Of a stretch of 64,000 nucleotides of DNA, positions 1 to 12,401 are shown piece by piece. Within the stretch, counting starts at the first letter, position 1. Every line of letters begins with the position of its first letter. Under the pieces are notes generated by a model. It searched no databases. It worked only from the letters and a program-made list of their open reading frames with translations, and was not told the origin of the DNA. The stretch comes from Endothia cerciana. Taxonomy: Eukaryota > Ascomycota > Sordariomycetes > Diaporthales > Cryphonectriaceae. Both the position numbers and the translations under genes were made by a program. The stretch is taken from NCBI GenBank assembly GCA_026119935.1, contig JALRMH010000042.1:1-64000 (forward strand), written 5' to 3'.

Positions 1-89
1 GGGGGTGAAATCAATTTGGTACACGCTTTATTTTTTGGGGTGTTTTATTTTTTCGGGGGGGTTAAAAAAAAAACCCGCGCGCCCGCGGT

Positions 90-112
90 GGGGGGGGGGG
101 GGCCCCCCCCCC

Positions 113-144
<32 letters not shown>
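90..144. repeat. G13-C21-(TC)n compound simple repeat
   Basis: Thirteen G (90-102) are followed directly by twenty-one C (103-123) and then a (TC)n run to about 144. The G and C blocks are complementary, so the strand can fold back on itself. The position close to the window start may mean a difficult-to-sequence or collapsed region. Confidence 0.8.
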
Positions 145-1090
145 ATCATATCTCGGGGGGAAGGGGGGGGGGGGCAGACGGTGCAGCAGCAAGAGCACTC
201 GCGCCCGAAGTCTTGGCAGCCTGCGATGACTATCGTCAGCTGAGGCGAGTAACGCGTCTTACCTCGCAACTCCTGGAGATGATGTGTACCTTCCCAGCCT
301 GGTTGGAGACCATAGCGTCGCACGCGGCCAGAGGGATAGGATTAGTAGTCGGAGTGTTTCGGTTGTTCATTCGGCAGAGGCCATAGATCCTGGGAACCCC
401 CAGCAACCCTCATGACGGGTTCTCTGGGCTTCTGGCTGAGGCTTGGGTGGCCTGTCACCACTCCGGTCCACCTGATGGCGCAAGAGGGAAATCAGCTCTA
501 GTCAGACTTTGGACTACCCAAAGCCGTGCAGACCACAGGTTGCGTCCCTGACGGAAAACTTCTTCACGGGCCGAGCCTGTTGTGCGCCGCGCGTGAGGCT
601 CCTGGCGATGCCCCCGTCGCCCAATAGGCGTCTCGTATCGGGCTTGTATCACGAGGCTAGCAGGCGATCGTCGGAATGAGCGCGGAGGCAGTGGCCCCTC
701 CACCATGGGATGTAGACACTCGAACGTCTAAAGGTCCTTCCGGGCTCTGGAGGTCATCCTCGAGACGTTTGTCTGTCCATACCTCACCATCAATCACCAC
801 ATGCATGCATGCATGTAACGACGCACCACACAGCCCTGCGGACCCGGACCTTGCCGGTCGTCCCTGGGCTGTTGTGGTAAGTTAGCACGCGCACAGCCAG
901 GAGGGCCCAGCTGACGGGACACCCGCACCTGCAGGAGCAGTAGGGTTTGTGTGTGTCGGCATCTTCCTGTGCTGGCCTTTGGCTGCTGTGGTTTCTTGGC
1001 CTGACGTGCATACGCATGCAGTCGGCTGGCGTGTTACTATTTCTAGCACTGACCCTACCTACCCTACCACGCTTGTGCGTCCCACATCTG

Positions 1091-1114
1091 CCCACACACA
1101 CACACACACACACA
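1091..1114. repeat. (CA)n microsatellite
   Basis: About eleven tandem CA dinucleotides in gene-free DNA. The alternating purine/pyrimidine sequence could adopt Z-DNA. Confidence 0.9.
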
Positions 1115-1601
1115 TGTTTACAGCACGAGGAGCGAGACCGGCCTGGGCCGGATAGGAAGGCTTCTGGAACGCCCGTGGAAGCTCGAGAGGGGGATTTCCG
1201 AGGTGCACAAGGGGAAGCCTCATCGCGTGTCGCCGAGGCCGCCACATGCGCCAGTGTCTCGCGGTGCCAGCCTGACTGTGGGCAGATACTCGGCAAGTGA
1301 CCACAAGGGTTGGGGAGGGAGGCAGAGACACCGAGTCCCATGCATGTCCTGGTGTCCGATTTCGATGATGACTGTCGCTGGTAGTAGCACTGCACCGACG
1401 CTTTGGTGCTGCTTCGGCATGCGGGCACGGCACGTTGCACAGAATCCCTCCCTCCAGCATTGAGGCAGGGCTGAGCACGTCAACCCGCCCGAGATGGTTG
1501 CTCAATAGCAATGCGCAACCAGATTCGTTGCGACGATCGTTCCTGTCTCGGTAACCGATTACCAGCACTCGGTGTTGGCGATCTCTCGTATTCCTGTGCG
1601 T

Positions 1602-1603
<2 letters not shown>

Positions 1604-1634
<31 letters not shown>
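1604..1634. repeat. (AC)n microsatellite
   Basis: About fifteen tandem AC dinucleotides, the longest dinucleotide run in the left flank and about 500 bp from the similar CA run at 1091. Confidence 0.9.
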
Positions 1635-1635
<1 letters not shown>

Positions 1636-4600
1636 CTTGGCTGCGAGGAAAATAGGAATTTCTTCGTGGCGCCCCAGAAGTTCCTGATGTCTGTCCCGTT
1701 CAGTCAATCATCCGCCGTAACCCCTTCCACTTAGGCTGAAGTGCCAGGTGCCCCAACACCGTTGTCGGACTGACAAACCTGTTAGCAAGCAGTGGTACGG
1801 TCCTGGGTGTGGCAGACCGCCGGATCGCCGGGGGCTCAACTCCACGAGGAAAGGAGCCCTTCCCGGGGAGGGCATTCTCGCCATCCCGCGCGCCCTGAAA
1901 AAATTTTTTGCGATCCGACAGGGCGCGGTCTGGTCACATGGAACCCTTCCCGGCGACGCCAGCTTCGCTAACCAAGCCCTCCTGCTTTACACATCCCAAT
2001 GCCCTCTACGATGGCTCATACCTGATCGCTGCATCGGGACTGACGGGTGCACCGGATCCCTGAGGCTGGTGGTGATGATAGGTCAGCCTGTATGGGCAAA
2101 AGATGCGAGATTGTCACGAATGCGAAGCGAAGGGCGAGCGAGTGCTGTGCTGTCCCCGACCCCGCGGTTCCGCGTCTTTGTGTCACACCGGGGCAAGAGT
2201 AAGCCGTAAGCTGCGCGACATGCGAGCGCGTAATTTATCGAGTTTATCGATCAATTCCACGCCGACGATTATTCTCTGCGCAGGACTATTGTCGTGGCTA
2301 GTCCTGCATGGAAGAAGGAAAGAAATTGGAAAAGACCCGGCGATGTAGAGAGATGAGATGGAAAGTCCAGACCCGGGGTGATGACGGATGGTGGCAGAGT
2401 AAAAAAAGATGCAGGAAAAAAAAAAAAAAAAGGTTTCACCTCTCACACCTGTCGGTGCCGCCGAGATGCGTGGTGCAGCGATTTAAGCGCATCTCGGCCG
2501 GAAGTTGATTGGCGTAGGCCTCCCGCGGTCCGGCGTCACCTTGGTTGTGCCATACGTCCTCTTCCTGAAAGTTCCGGTGTGGGTAAACATAACACCCGGT
2601 GGGCCATTTGAGGTGTACGCCCTTTGCGTTCCATGGCAAGCAGAGGATGGGTGGGAATGTAACGAGCTGCTCTGTGAGCAAACCGAATCGTGGTGCCCCC
2701 CCCCCCCCAGCCTGCGGAATGTGATATTCTCACTTCTCAATTCCACGACCTGTCAGCGGCCCGTGAGATCTGGGATCGCTGGGATCGAGAGGTGGACGAC
2801 AAGGGGCCCACACTTGGTGGCCCAGCCCTGGGGGTCACCCCACACTGTCAGGAGAGGGTCCCGAGCCCGTGGGATCCTGTGCTCTCGTCCTGCCGCTGCA
2901 GGTTAGGATCTCACAAGGCGGGCATGTTGCATCGGGCTGCCGCAGGTCCAGGCCAGCCTCGTTGGGACCTTAGCGCGTCAACGTTTTCACGCCCAGCTCG
3001 GATGTGGGCACCTAGGGACGAAACGTCCGACCGAACGAGCGACCCCACCCACACCCGAGGGTTCATGGGTGGCTTACCGGTGCAGGCTGCCACTGAGACA
3101 TGGGACATGGAATCGAGGGGGGGGGGCGGGGGCGCTTTGGGCCAGATGAAAAAGCAGGCAGCCGGGGCAGCCAAACTTTGCTCGGATCCCGTCTCGATTG
3201 ACTCGGATCCGAGTGTTGACGAGCCGGGACCGTCCGCGTCGATGGCGGCTTAGTGCTCGCAAGAAGTATCGGCTGAACGCGCGCGCCGCACGTCAACCCT
3301 CACTTGTGTGAAACCTAGGCTGCAGGCGCGGACGGGAGGGCGTGTCGTCGCCACGCGACCCCTGGAGCACCCGGCGATAGTGCTATGGTCAGAAGTTCGG
3401 TGCTCGTCAGGTTCAGCAATGGACGAAGCTGGATGAGTCACCGTAGACTCGGCAGAGATCCGTCCGTGCTGTGCAGACCGCGCGCATGACCGTGAAGGGG
3501 CAACCCGGAGGCTGTCACGGGCTCCGTTTCCCGTGAGGCAGTGAAGGAACGTACGCGGCCATCAAAGACCCAAGAGCTGGATGCCCAGACTGGCTGAAGG
3601 CTTGTCCCTCGTCAAAAAGCCAAGACCGCACCCGCGGCTGAGCGCCGCAGTGCCGCGACCAGCCGCCTTAGGCTTGCGGCTGTCCCGTTCGTCTGGGTGT
3701 GTGGGGGTGGGTCCCCCGCCTGAGTACTACATGACCGACCGCGCGGGGCCTCCCTCGGCCCAACCGGCCGAGAGATGCCACATCAGTTCTACCAGCATGT
3801 CTGGGCCATCTGGCAACCGAACAAGCCACCGCTCGTGTGCTGTGCTGCGCTTGTCCTTCCGGGGTCGCCCGCTGCCGGGGGTCGCGATCGGTTCCCCTCA
3901 AGGCCTGGGCTCCGTATGGACCGACTGGCTAGCTTGAGTCTCAGCTTGCCGGTCCGCTACAGCGGCCGGTTCGTTGGTGAGCGACCTGGCAGCCTAGCAG
4001 CCCGGACAGGCTGTGGCATGCTCGAGACCGCGCGGGTGGCCTCGTCGTCGGTCGGGGCCTGGGCAGCTGTAGCGACGTACCCCAGCCACCAGGTCGACGC
4101 GTACATACAGATTATGCGAACCCAACCTGGGAGACGGGGAGCGAACAAGAGTACGACCTGGCCACTGCCAAGAGACACGACGGGCCCAGCGTCAGGTGTG
4201 TCCTCCGCCCGGGGGACGCCTGTGCGATCCGCCTCAACGGCCAGCGCCGATCTGCTCGGTTTTGGGGCATGATCCAAATCTCAGCCTCTGAGCCATGTGA
4301 GAGCAGATTCCCATGGTCGGATGCGCATTTCGAGGGGGTGGGAATCTTGGACTGTGGCGACGGCGACAAGCCGCATCGGGTGGAGCACCGTGGCTGTCGT
4401 TGGGCGCTGGAATCCTGATTGCCGGGATGGATCCGGGGAGGAAGATCACTGGCAGCTGGGCCTCACCGGCATTGGATAGGGCTGTACTAACATCCAATGG
4501 TCTGCATTAGGGGGGTGCACAGCGCCGTCTAGGATCCTAGGATGGCATACGTAGTATGAGCAGAGGGTGGGGGGGGGGGGGAGGAGAGGATTGTAAAGGT

Positions 4601-7315
4601 TTGCATGTGCCTGAGGCTGTGCGCGGCGATTCACAGCCTTTAGGCCATGACCAAGGAATCTGTCACGGTGGAATGTCGGTGGATCAATGCCAGGCCCCCC
4701 GGATCCGAGAGGGAGAAGAGGGAGAGTGTGGTACCGGGCAGCTATCTATCTGCATTGGGGCGGTCCCGCATCCGGATTCTGGAAAGGGAAAACGAGATAA
4801 ATTTGGGGTTGAGATAGGCCTGCGAGCTGGCTGCGAGGTTCTGGTTGGTCTGGGCAGTGTGGCGGAGCAGCCCTGATCTCAAAAAAGGCGGGAGCCAGAA
4901 GAGAGATTTTCAGGGTCTTCACCCCTCTACCGCTTAAGCCTGTTAAGGTTCGCTGCGCTGTACCGTACCACTGTATGTGTACGTACCCACCCGCAAGTAC
5001 AGCTGTCAGCGGTGGTCCGTGCCTCGCCCCAGGCAGATGGGCCTCGGCATCCGGGGGGTTATCAGTTCCTAAAGAGGCAAGTATACCCACCACAGTCAGG
5101 GCCCACAGCAGGGAAAACGGGCCAGCGATATCTGGACTTCAATCGAGAATTGGCTTGTCCTGGTTTGTACCTGGGACCCTCTGGAGAATCGATCGATTCC
5201 CGCAGCACAGATGCCTGTTTCAACAGCTCAGAGGAGGCAGCCCGGCCGGGATGGGGAATCAAGCCCCGGATGTGTTCCACGGAAGTGGGCGGAAGACACT
5301 CGGATCTTCCAAGTGCTTCCCTCCACCCAAACCCGTTTTTTTTGGGGAGGGGGGGGGGGGGTTTCCTACTGTGGGGTACCTGGTGGCAGGGCACACCCGT
5401 GCCATGGTACCATACCGTAGTATTACCATAGTAGTAGTACATAGGTATTCCCCAAGCCAGAACAGGATGCTATTTTTGTAAATAAGAAAGAAAAAAGAAA
5501 AGAAAAAAACAAGAAAAGAAAGAAGAAATAATGATTGGCGTGCGTGCAGGTAGTGATTAGATTTCAGATGCACGATTCGCAGCATCAAAAGCTAAAATCG
5601 ACGTCTAGTGTAACCAACCCTTTGGGCGGGGTCCCCAAGTCCCTGACGTGGGCTGGCGTGCACGACGTGGTTGGACAGGCCTCGGAGGCCTTGCTCCTGG
5701 GGTCGGGATAACGAGGAGGCAGAGCGACGTCACCGCGACGCACGGCAATGCACACGCCAGCGAATCAGAGAGCCATTGAGCGAAAATCGTCCCGCAAATG
5801 CAAGAAGGGAGGGACAACAAACTTTCCAGATGAAGCACCCAGAGTCTGATTGTCTGATTTACCCAGCGGAGGGGGGGGGGCTACCCTGATAGATAATGAC
5901 ATCGACTTCCTTGCTTTCCTGTGGCACATCATCCGTCATCATCGGGTACCTTAGTGTCCGCACCGACAGACAAGTGCAAGGAAGGATGAATAGGGTATTG
6001 TAGGGGTATACTTGTGGGTATGCTGGGGTGTGGTCCATCACGGTAGAGGCTCAAAGGGGAACAACAGTCAGTGTGTCTCTATGGTTTGGGGGGGGGGGGG
6101 AGGGCGCGAACATGATACCAGGTACGACTCGTCACTCCCTAACGAGCGTATCCATTCACGCAGAGGCTCCCGAGGTCACGCGCGCCCCAAAACGTAATCC
6201 ACAATCGCAGCCGCTCCTCGTAATCACAGGGCGAAGGGTCACCCGTCGCGGGCCAGCCCTGACTGAACCTCTCGCATACCCACCTGCCCAGGCAGGTGCT
6301 GCGGGACAAGAGGATGCAGGCGTCATGCCCGTGTCCGCTCGACCACGGCGCAACTTTGTCCCCCCTACCATCTTATCCAGCAGCAGGAATAGACCAGGTA
6401 CACGGATCAGCATTTCAAAGCAGCCCGTGAGGGTCAGTACGTACTATGTACGGGGCTGGGACAAGAAAGCACATTCCTACTATGGTACTATGTATGGCAC
6501 GTATACGAGTATCCGCCCTCCGCAGTCGTACCTGGCAGGCTGGATGATAGGTAAACGCACTACAGCGCATGCCACTCGTTCCCAGCTACCGGGAAATCCA
6601 GACTGCCTACCGCCCTTCCCCCAATACCCGAAGGACACAGGAGAGAGACCACATCTGTGTTACCCCGCCGGGCCATACCCAGCGGGAGATCTCGATAAGT
6701 GGTGTGCACAGGAACTGTAATGGGATGACTTCCATAGCGGTGTTGGCTGACACTGTCGAGCTAAGGGACCGCGACGCTGGTCACCTGTCTGCTGCTCTCA
6801 GGCCTCGCGGGACGATGAGTCACTGCCCCTTTGGGTTGGGCATGTAGCCCCTTCGGGACTAGCCCCTCGAGCGCTTCGCAGGTTTCCTCGGGGTGCTGCT
6901 CCAGGCACACTAGAACCCCGGTCAGCTTTTCTGGTCCCTTCCATACGTTGTGGCCTAGCACCCTTGCACGCCGGTACGTACCTCTCCCTCCCTTTTCTCC
7001 TTGTGCGACGGGCCAAGTGATCCGCTGCACTTCCTGCGATGGGTGCGTCCCGCTCCTGGCAGTTCGCTAAGCGGCGGTGGTCTGGACAGGGGTTCACCCT
7101 CCACCTTTGCGGTCCAATACGCCATACGACATGGCTTCCACTCTGACTGTTTCTACAGACTCACCCCACCCCAGCATTACCCAGATCTCTATATATTCAA
7201 TGTGCCCATCTTCGACAATGGCGCGGACCGTGCCAAAATTCGCCACTCTCCCAACGATACAACTATTGACACGTACTATATCTGCAAAGATCATCACCCC
7301 AAGTCGACTTTCTCC

Positions 7316-8782
7316 ATGATAATGTGGTCGACGTCAACAACAACCAACACACCATCAACACCCTTATATAATAACAACACCCACTGCGACGGCGACGACA
7401 GCATCATCTTCCCTTACAGCAGCAGCCAATCTTGCTTCTCACAGGTACCAGCGACGGCGCCGATATTCCCAGGCACCTTCGACTCCGACGCAAGCCTCGA
7501 CGTCGACTCGGAGATCAGGTCCCAGTCGAGCACCTCGTCCTCGCCCCCATCAACCTTCGGCCGTTCCCCCTTGTCGGCCTTCGACAGCCTGCCTGCTACC
7601 AGGGTTCCCAGGACTCCTCAGGAGGCCCCCTTCAGGTTCTCGACACCCACGGCGCAGTGGCATCTCCTACCAGCGGCCAGCATGATGTATACGGATACGT
7701 GGTCTGGTGATGCCACCCAGTTCGCCCTCAAGAGTAACGACCGGAGCCTGCATCAGCGCGACTCGTCGCTCTCCTCGCTCGGCTCCCTGGGTCCCGCGTC
7801 TCCCTTCTCCTTCAGCTCGTCAAATCCACAAATCGCCGTGAGCGATGCGAGCGATAACTTCTCGGGCCTGCCGATGTCAGATGACCACTCGTATCAACTG
7901 GCCGCAAAGGCGCCGAGCTCGGCGTCTCACGATACATTCTACGCGAATTATCCCTTCACCTCAGACTCGACCTCGGTACAGGCTTATGCGAGCATGCTTG
8001 CACCGCAGAGGCACCGAGGGGACCGGGTGGGCTTATTACCTCCTCCAGACTTTCCGAGTGGTGGATCGACCAACTCCAGGCCAGGATCGGTGGCGAGTTC
8101 CGTCGCGAGTGACTCACCCGCCACGCCAGCTGCCCCGGAGCCTGAAGAAGAGAGGAGGCGAAAGAATGGTGAGGACTTTTTTTCTCTCCCCGGAGACCTT
8201 AACGGCCCCGACGGTGAAGACCCAGGCTCACCCCTACTTTCCCACACAGGCGTCACGACCGTCCCTAAGCTGGACCGGACAATGACGGACATTTTCAGCG
8301 ACGAGCTTTACAACCCAAACTTTACCATTACGTCAACCTCGCCCTCGCAGCCCAGCCAGACTGCCGTGTCACCCACGCACGACCTGTTCGTACAGAGGGT
8401 TCAGGCTGCCAACAACCAACACCTGAGTGCAACACAGTCACCGATGCCGTCAGTGTCGAGGGGTCGGTCACCCTTCAGACAGGGTTCGCCACTGGCCCCA
8501 GCGCCGGCACACAACTTCCCCCAGGGCTCGACAACAAACATGCGTTTTAACACCGCGCAGCAGATGAGGGAGAGGGCGAAGGCCGAACAGGATTCGGCCC
8601 AGGTTCTGCGCCAGGCCATGGCGCAGTCGACGAGCACAGGAACTCCCCAGACGATCTCCCCCAAGGATGCCGTTCTGGAGTTCAACGAAACGGACAACGC
8701 CAACAACTTCCCACTGTTCCCACAACAGCAGCAGCAGCATCAGCAGCAGCAGCAGCAGCATCAGCAGCATCAGCAGCAGCAT

Positions 8783-8824
<42 letters not shown>

Positions 8825-9520
8825 GCGTCGGGATTTGATGGACATCAGCTGGCCAAGGCGAACACCCAGGCGAACAACTTCAACAGCCTGTCCCTCGACA
8901 CCACCTTCGACAACTACCTGAACACCCAGCTGTCCTCCGGCGTGCAGCTTCCTCAGCAGTATCCGTTCATTGCCAAGCACAGACAGGAACTTCCGTCGGG
9001 AACGAGTCCGTCGTTCTCGATGACGTCGCACATGGGTTCGAGCCCGTCAATGACGCCAGACTCGGCAGCCTCGGCCAGCCCTCAGAGGCCGAACCATGTC
9101 GGTGCGGAGGGGGGCACGTACACATGCACATATCACGGATGTACGCAGAGGTTCGAGACGCCAGCGCTCCTCCAAAAGCACAAGCGTGAAGGCCATCGGC
9201 AGGCGCATGGTCTGAGCGGCCTGCGCAGGCCGGAGGGACCCTCGGCCAGCTACTTCAACACGCAGGCGGGCCCTCACAAGTGCGAACGTATCAACCCCAG
9301 CACTGGGAAGCCCTGCAACACGGTCTTCTCACGGCCCTACGACCTCACGCGCCACGAGGACACGATCCACAACGGCAAGAAGCAAAAAGTGCGATGCGAC
9401 GTCTGCACCGAGGAGAAGACCTTCAGCCGTGCAGATGCGCTGACCCGGCACTACCGTGTGTGCCATCCCGACCTGGAATTCCCGGGCAAGCACCGCAAGA
9501 GGGGAGGTACCTCCAACTGA
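7316..9520 (+). CDS. C2H2 zinc-finger transcription factor, Rpn4-like
   Basis: Predicted nuclear DNA-binding regulator of 734 residues if translation starts at the ATG at 7316; the frame is open upstream to 7001 without a better ATG. The N-terminal 460 residues are Ser/Pro/Thr-rich and probably disordered. Residues 470-503 form a Gln tract of 34 with four His. Three C2H2 fingers lie at the C-terminus: a C-x4-C finger at about 604-626, an atypical long-spaced finger with CNTVFSRPYDLTRH at about 649-680, and a C-x2-C finger with KTFSRADALTRH at about 690-712, followed by a basic tail. The SRPYDLTRH-EDTIH and FSRADALTRH signatures recall fungal Rpn4-type proteasome-gene activators. That assignment is an inference from resemblance. 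The N-terminus is uncertain: a splice-acceptor-like sequence ends at 7445 and another ATG lies at 7131 in a different frame. Confidence 0.85.
8723..8824 (+). repeat. CAG/CAA trinucleotide tract encoding poly-Gln/His
   Basis: Thirty-four codons of CAG or CAA interrupted by four CAT, inside the zinc-finger gene. The last fourteen codons are an uninterrupted Gln run, mostly CAG, so length variation between strains is likely. Confidence 0.95.
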
Positions 9521-12401
9521 GACCGCCCAGTGCCCAACATTATGCAACGGCTCGGCCTGAGACAGCCTGCGCATCATTAATGACACCTTCATCCCGGCGA
9601 TGGGGTGTGAAGGTTGGGCTAGGGCGCGTGCCCCATTGGACGGGCCGGGTTCGATGACAGAATGCGGGACCGTCTTTGGACGACACTGGCGTCACCGCAG
9701 TTGGGGCCTGCGGGGAGCTCTGGAGGACCGGGGGCGGGTGCTTAGGAAGGGAAGGGTCTGTACCAGGGGAGGCTCAACACACGCCGTGCATGGGCCCCCC
9801 GGGTTGGTCCTGGTCAGTCGAGAAAAGATTGTCGGGTCCCATTACATCACTCCTTCCCACCTGGGGTCTAGCGCATGCAGTCCCGCCCATCGACTCCTGC
9901 AGGGTCCTGCCGCTGGACCCTTGAGATCCGCCAGCCATGACGTCACCTCCGTCGACCCCGTCACCCTATCTGCTGCTGGCAGTCCGACCACGCCGATCGC
10001 GAGAGGTCGAACACGGGCGCTGGGGATGTGTGAAGTCATCTGCAACCACAACGTTACGAGCTCGCCAGTCTGATAGGCGACGCGCCCGCATCCACCCCCC
10101 CCCCCCTTCTTCTTTTTTCGTCTCGCCAGGGGGGTCTGCATCTGCACCATGTGCATTGTTTGCACTGTCCGGCCTGGCCTGGACTTTTCACCCGTCCGAT
10201 ATCATTTTTTAAAAGACTTTCTTGACTGTATTGGTATGCTGCCGCTCTTGGTACCAGCGGGTTGGGTCTCCCTTTCATCATTAAAATATGGCGCGGGGAG
10301 GGAGGGGAAAAAAAAAGAAGAAAAAAAACATTCGACGTCACCGTGATACCCCCTTTGGTGCCAGTGTATCAACTTGGGACAGATACGGGTCCGGTCCTTG
10401 GTATAGACTTTTTGTTCCTCCGCATGGCGTTTTCCAAGGCCATAGAGCCTTCGGTTTTGCATTGCCGGTTCTAGGTACTGCTTCCTGGCTTCGCTTAATG
10501 CCAATTTCGTGTATATCATTACTCTTATAAGACTGGTTCCATTCCTGTCCATGCACCTGTTAACATTCTCGGGGACCACGGAACACTGACACAATCGCTG
10601 TGGGTTGGAGGGGTTGGTATGTCGGAAGGGAAGAAGAAAGAAAACCAAAAAAAAAAAACACAGGAAAAAAGAAGAAAAAAAAGGAGCGTTGCTGCATTAG
10701 ATCGGTCTTGGCAAATACTTCGGCGTCATCAATGGTCTTCTTGAGGCGTTTTATTCACCTGTGTTAGCCAGAGTGCAATGGAACAGCGCTCGCATTGGAG
10801 TTCGCCGGATATTGATAGGGATTTTAAGAATGCTGGCATACGTTTTTATGAAATCTTGGGAGCTGCGGCAAGCTGGACTGCTCATAGCAACCTGGACAAC
10901 ACAGCAGTCCACACGCGAACCCAGTACGATGAGGATACATACATATGATCGAAACAAACTCCTGGCTCTTTGGATATCTAGCAGGATTTGAGAAGGCGGT
11001 CGGTCCACTCATGAGTAGGATTATTCTAATTTGAATTTGGTTGTTGGACGATGCTGGCAAAGCCTGGTCACGCCTTTATTGCTAAGTGATTTGTAAGGGG
11101 TGCTTCGCGGCCCATTCTACCCGCGCGCGTGCATGACTCCTGGATGGGCTCCAAACGGATGGAATGCCGCTTCTGCACCTGTTGGTCGTCACTAGTATAT
11201 GCAGGGACGCTGACACGAGAAGGGTCGACTCTCCAAATCTAAACGAGTCAAGACAAGAGAAAGGGCCTTGCGTCTCTCTCTTTCTGTCTCTCTCTCTCTC
11301 TCTCTATCTCTCCCTCTGTGTGTGTGTGTCCTCCCCGCCAGTTGGCAACCCCCGCCCCTCCCCCCCGGCCCAACCGACATCCGGCTTCGTTTCCAACTGG
11401 CTGGGCCCCCGCCTTCGACCACGTCCCACCTCCCGACGGTGGTGATGGCGGGCGGCTTCCCTCACCCTCACGATCATTGGGGGGGGGGGGGGGGGAAACT
11501 TCTTGGACAGGAGTTCTGGAACCCCCGCCCCTTGCCCGGATGGAGGCAACCTCGCCGGGCTCCCCCCACCCACCGCCTGAGGTCGATGCACAAAAAGCCT
11601 TGGAAAACCAACCAAAAAAACCAAAAGGAAAAAAAGGAAAAAAAAAGGAAAAAAATTTCCGAGGGAGAAGAAGAGAGGGGGCGGGGGCGGAGGCGGGGGG
11701 TGGGGGAATAAAAAGGAATTTTAAGGCGAGGTATGCGCCGGCCCTCTAACCCGGCAGAGAGGAAGAATAGAGAATAATAAAAAAATAAAAAAAAATAAAA
11801 ATATAGAGTTTCCGTCAGCCTGGCCCGCCAAAACCTGGTACTGTCGATTCATGACGTTTGATGCGTGTTGAGGGATGGCATGATACTACATAGTAGATGG
11901 TGTCACGCGGGATACGGGGTTGACTTTAGACACCATACCCAAAATGTATCGGATTACTACTTCCCTGGGGCAGGACGGGGAGGCATGTCTTGCTTCTTGG
12001 TCAACCTTGGAACCGGGTGAATGTTGAATGTGGGATATGCTGTTCTTTCCAAAAGAAGAAAGAAAGAAAGCAAGAAAGAAAAGAAAAAGGAAATGGCTAG
12101 AACTGAACAGGATCCGCGCCCATTTCTTGCAGACCAGGCCCCCGGGTCAGGACAGGCCCTGAGTACCAACGCAGCAGAAACTTTTTTTTTAATTAGAAAA
12201 AAAAATAAATCTTTATCCTGTGCCCTTCTTTTGACAAGATCAAAGCTGTGCACAAAAATGACGACAAATATCACATCACCGGGCCCCCGACCAGAAGCTA
12301 CGTACGTATTCGGGACCCGTTGTAACCGGGAGGCGCCCAAGGATTCCTCGGCATACATCTCAAGTTAGTGGAGGTCGATATCCCGGCTCATAGCCCCAAG
12401 A
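9521..12401. other. Gene-poor intergenic stretch with simple repeats
   Basis: The 2.9 kb between the stop codon of the zinc-finger gene and the stop codon of AROM (the two are convergent) holds no supported gene. It contains a long polypyrimidine (TC)n then (TG)n run near 11272-11330, a G17 tract at 11479-11495, A-rich purine stretches around 11600-11700 and 11770-11810, and several oligo-A or oligo-T runs. Both 3' untranslated regions lie at its ends. Short open frames here have low-complexity translations. Confidence 0.6.
11272..11330. repeat. (TC)n/(TG)n microsatellite
   Basis: An imperfect TC repeat runs into a short pure TG repeat in non-coding DNA. A G17 homopolymer follows 150 bp later at 11479-11495. 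Confidence 0.85.

Larger units (their letters stand above)
1..7315. other. Gene-poor left flank, low-complexity rich
   Basis: I see no supported gene in this 7.3 kb. The open frames present are short, overlap on both strands, have biased composition (Pro/Arg/Ser-rich) and resemble no family I know. The stretch is marked by G or C homopolymers of 13 nt or more (90-123, 2696-2708, 4569-4581, 5349-5361, 6088-6100) and two (CA)n microsatellites. The last few hundred bases should hold the promoter and leader of the zinc-finger gene that starts near 7316. Nothing resembling telomere repeats or a transposon was seen. Confidence 0.6.

Noticed and set aside
1..60. Possible chromosome end at the left edge
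   Set aside because: G- and T-rich sequence is present, but there are no tandem TTAGGG/CCCTAA units.
2690..3253. 187-codon plus-strand frame in the left flank
   Set aside because: Begins beside a C13 homopolymer, overlaps frames on the other strand and has low-information composition with no family resemblance.
5225..5275. A-box-like sequence suggesting a tRNA
   Set aside because: No B box or cloverleaf can be built downstream.
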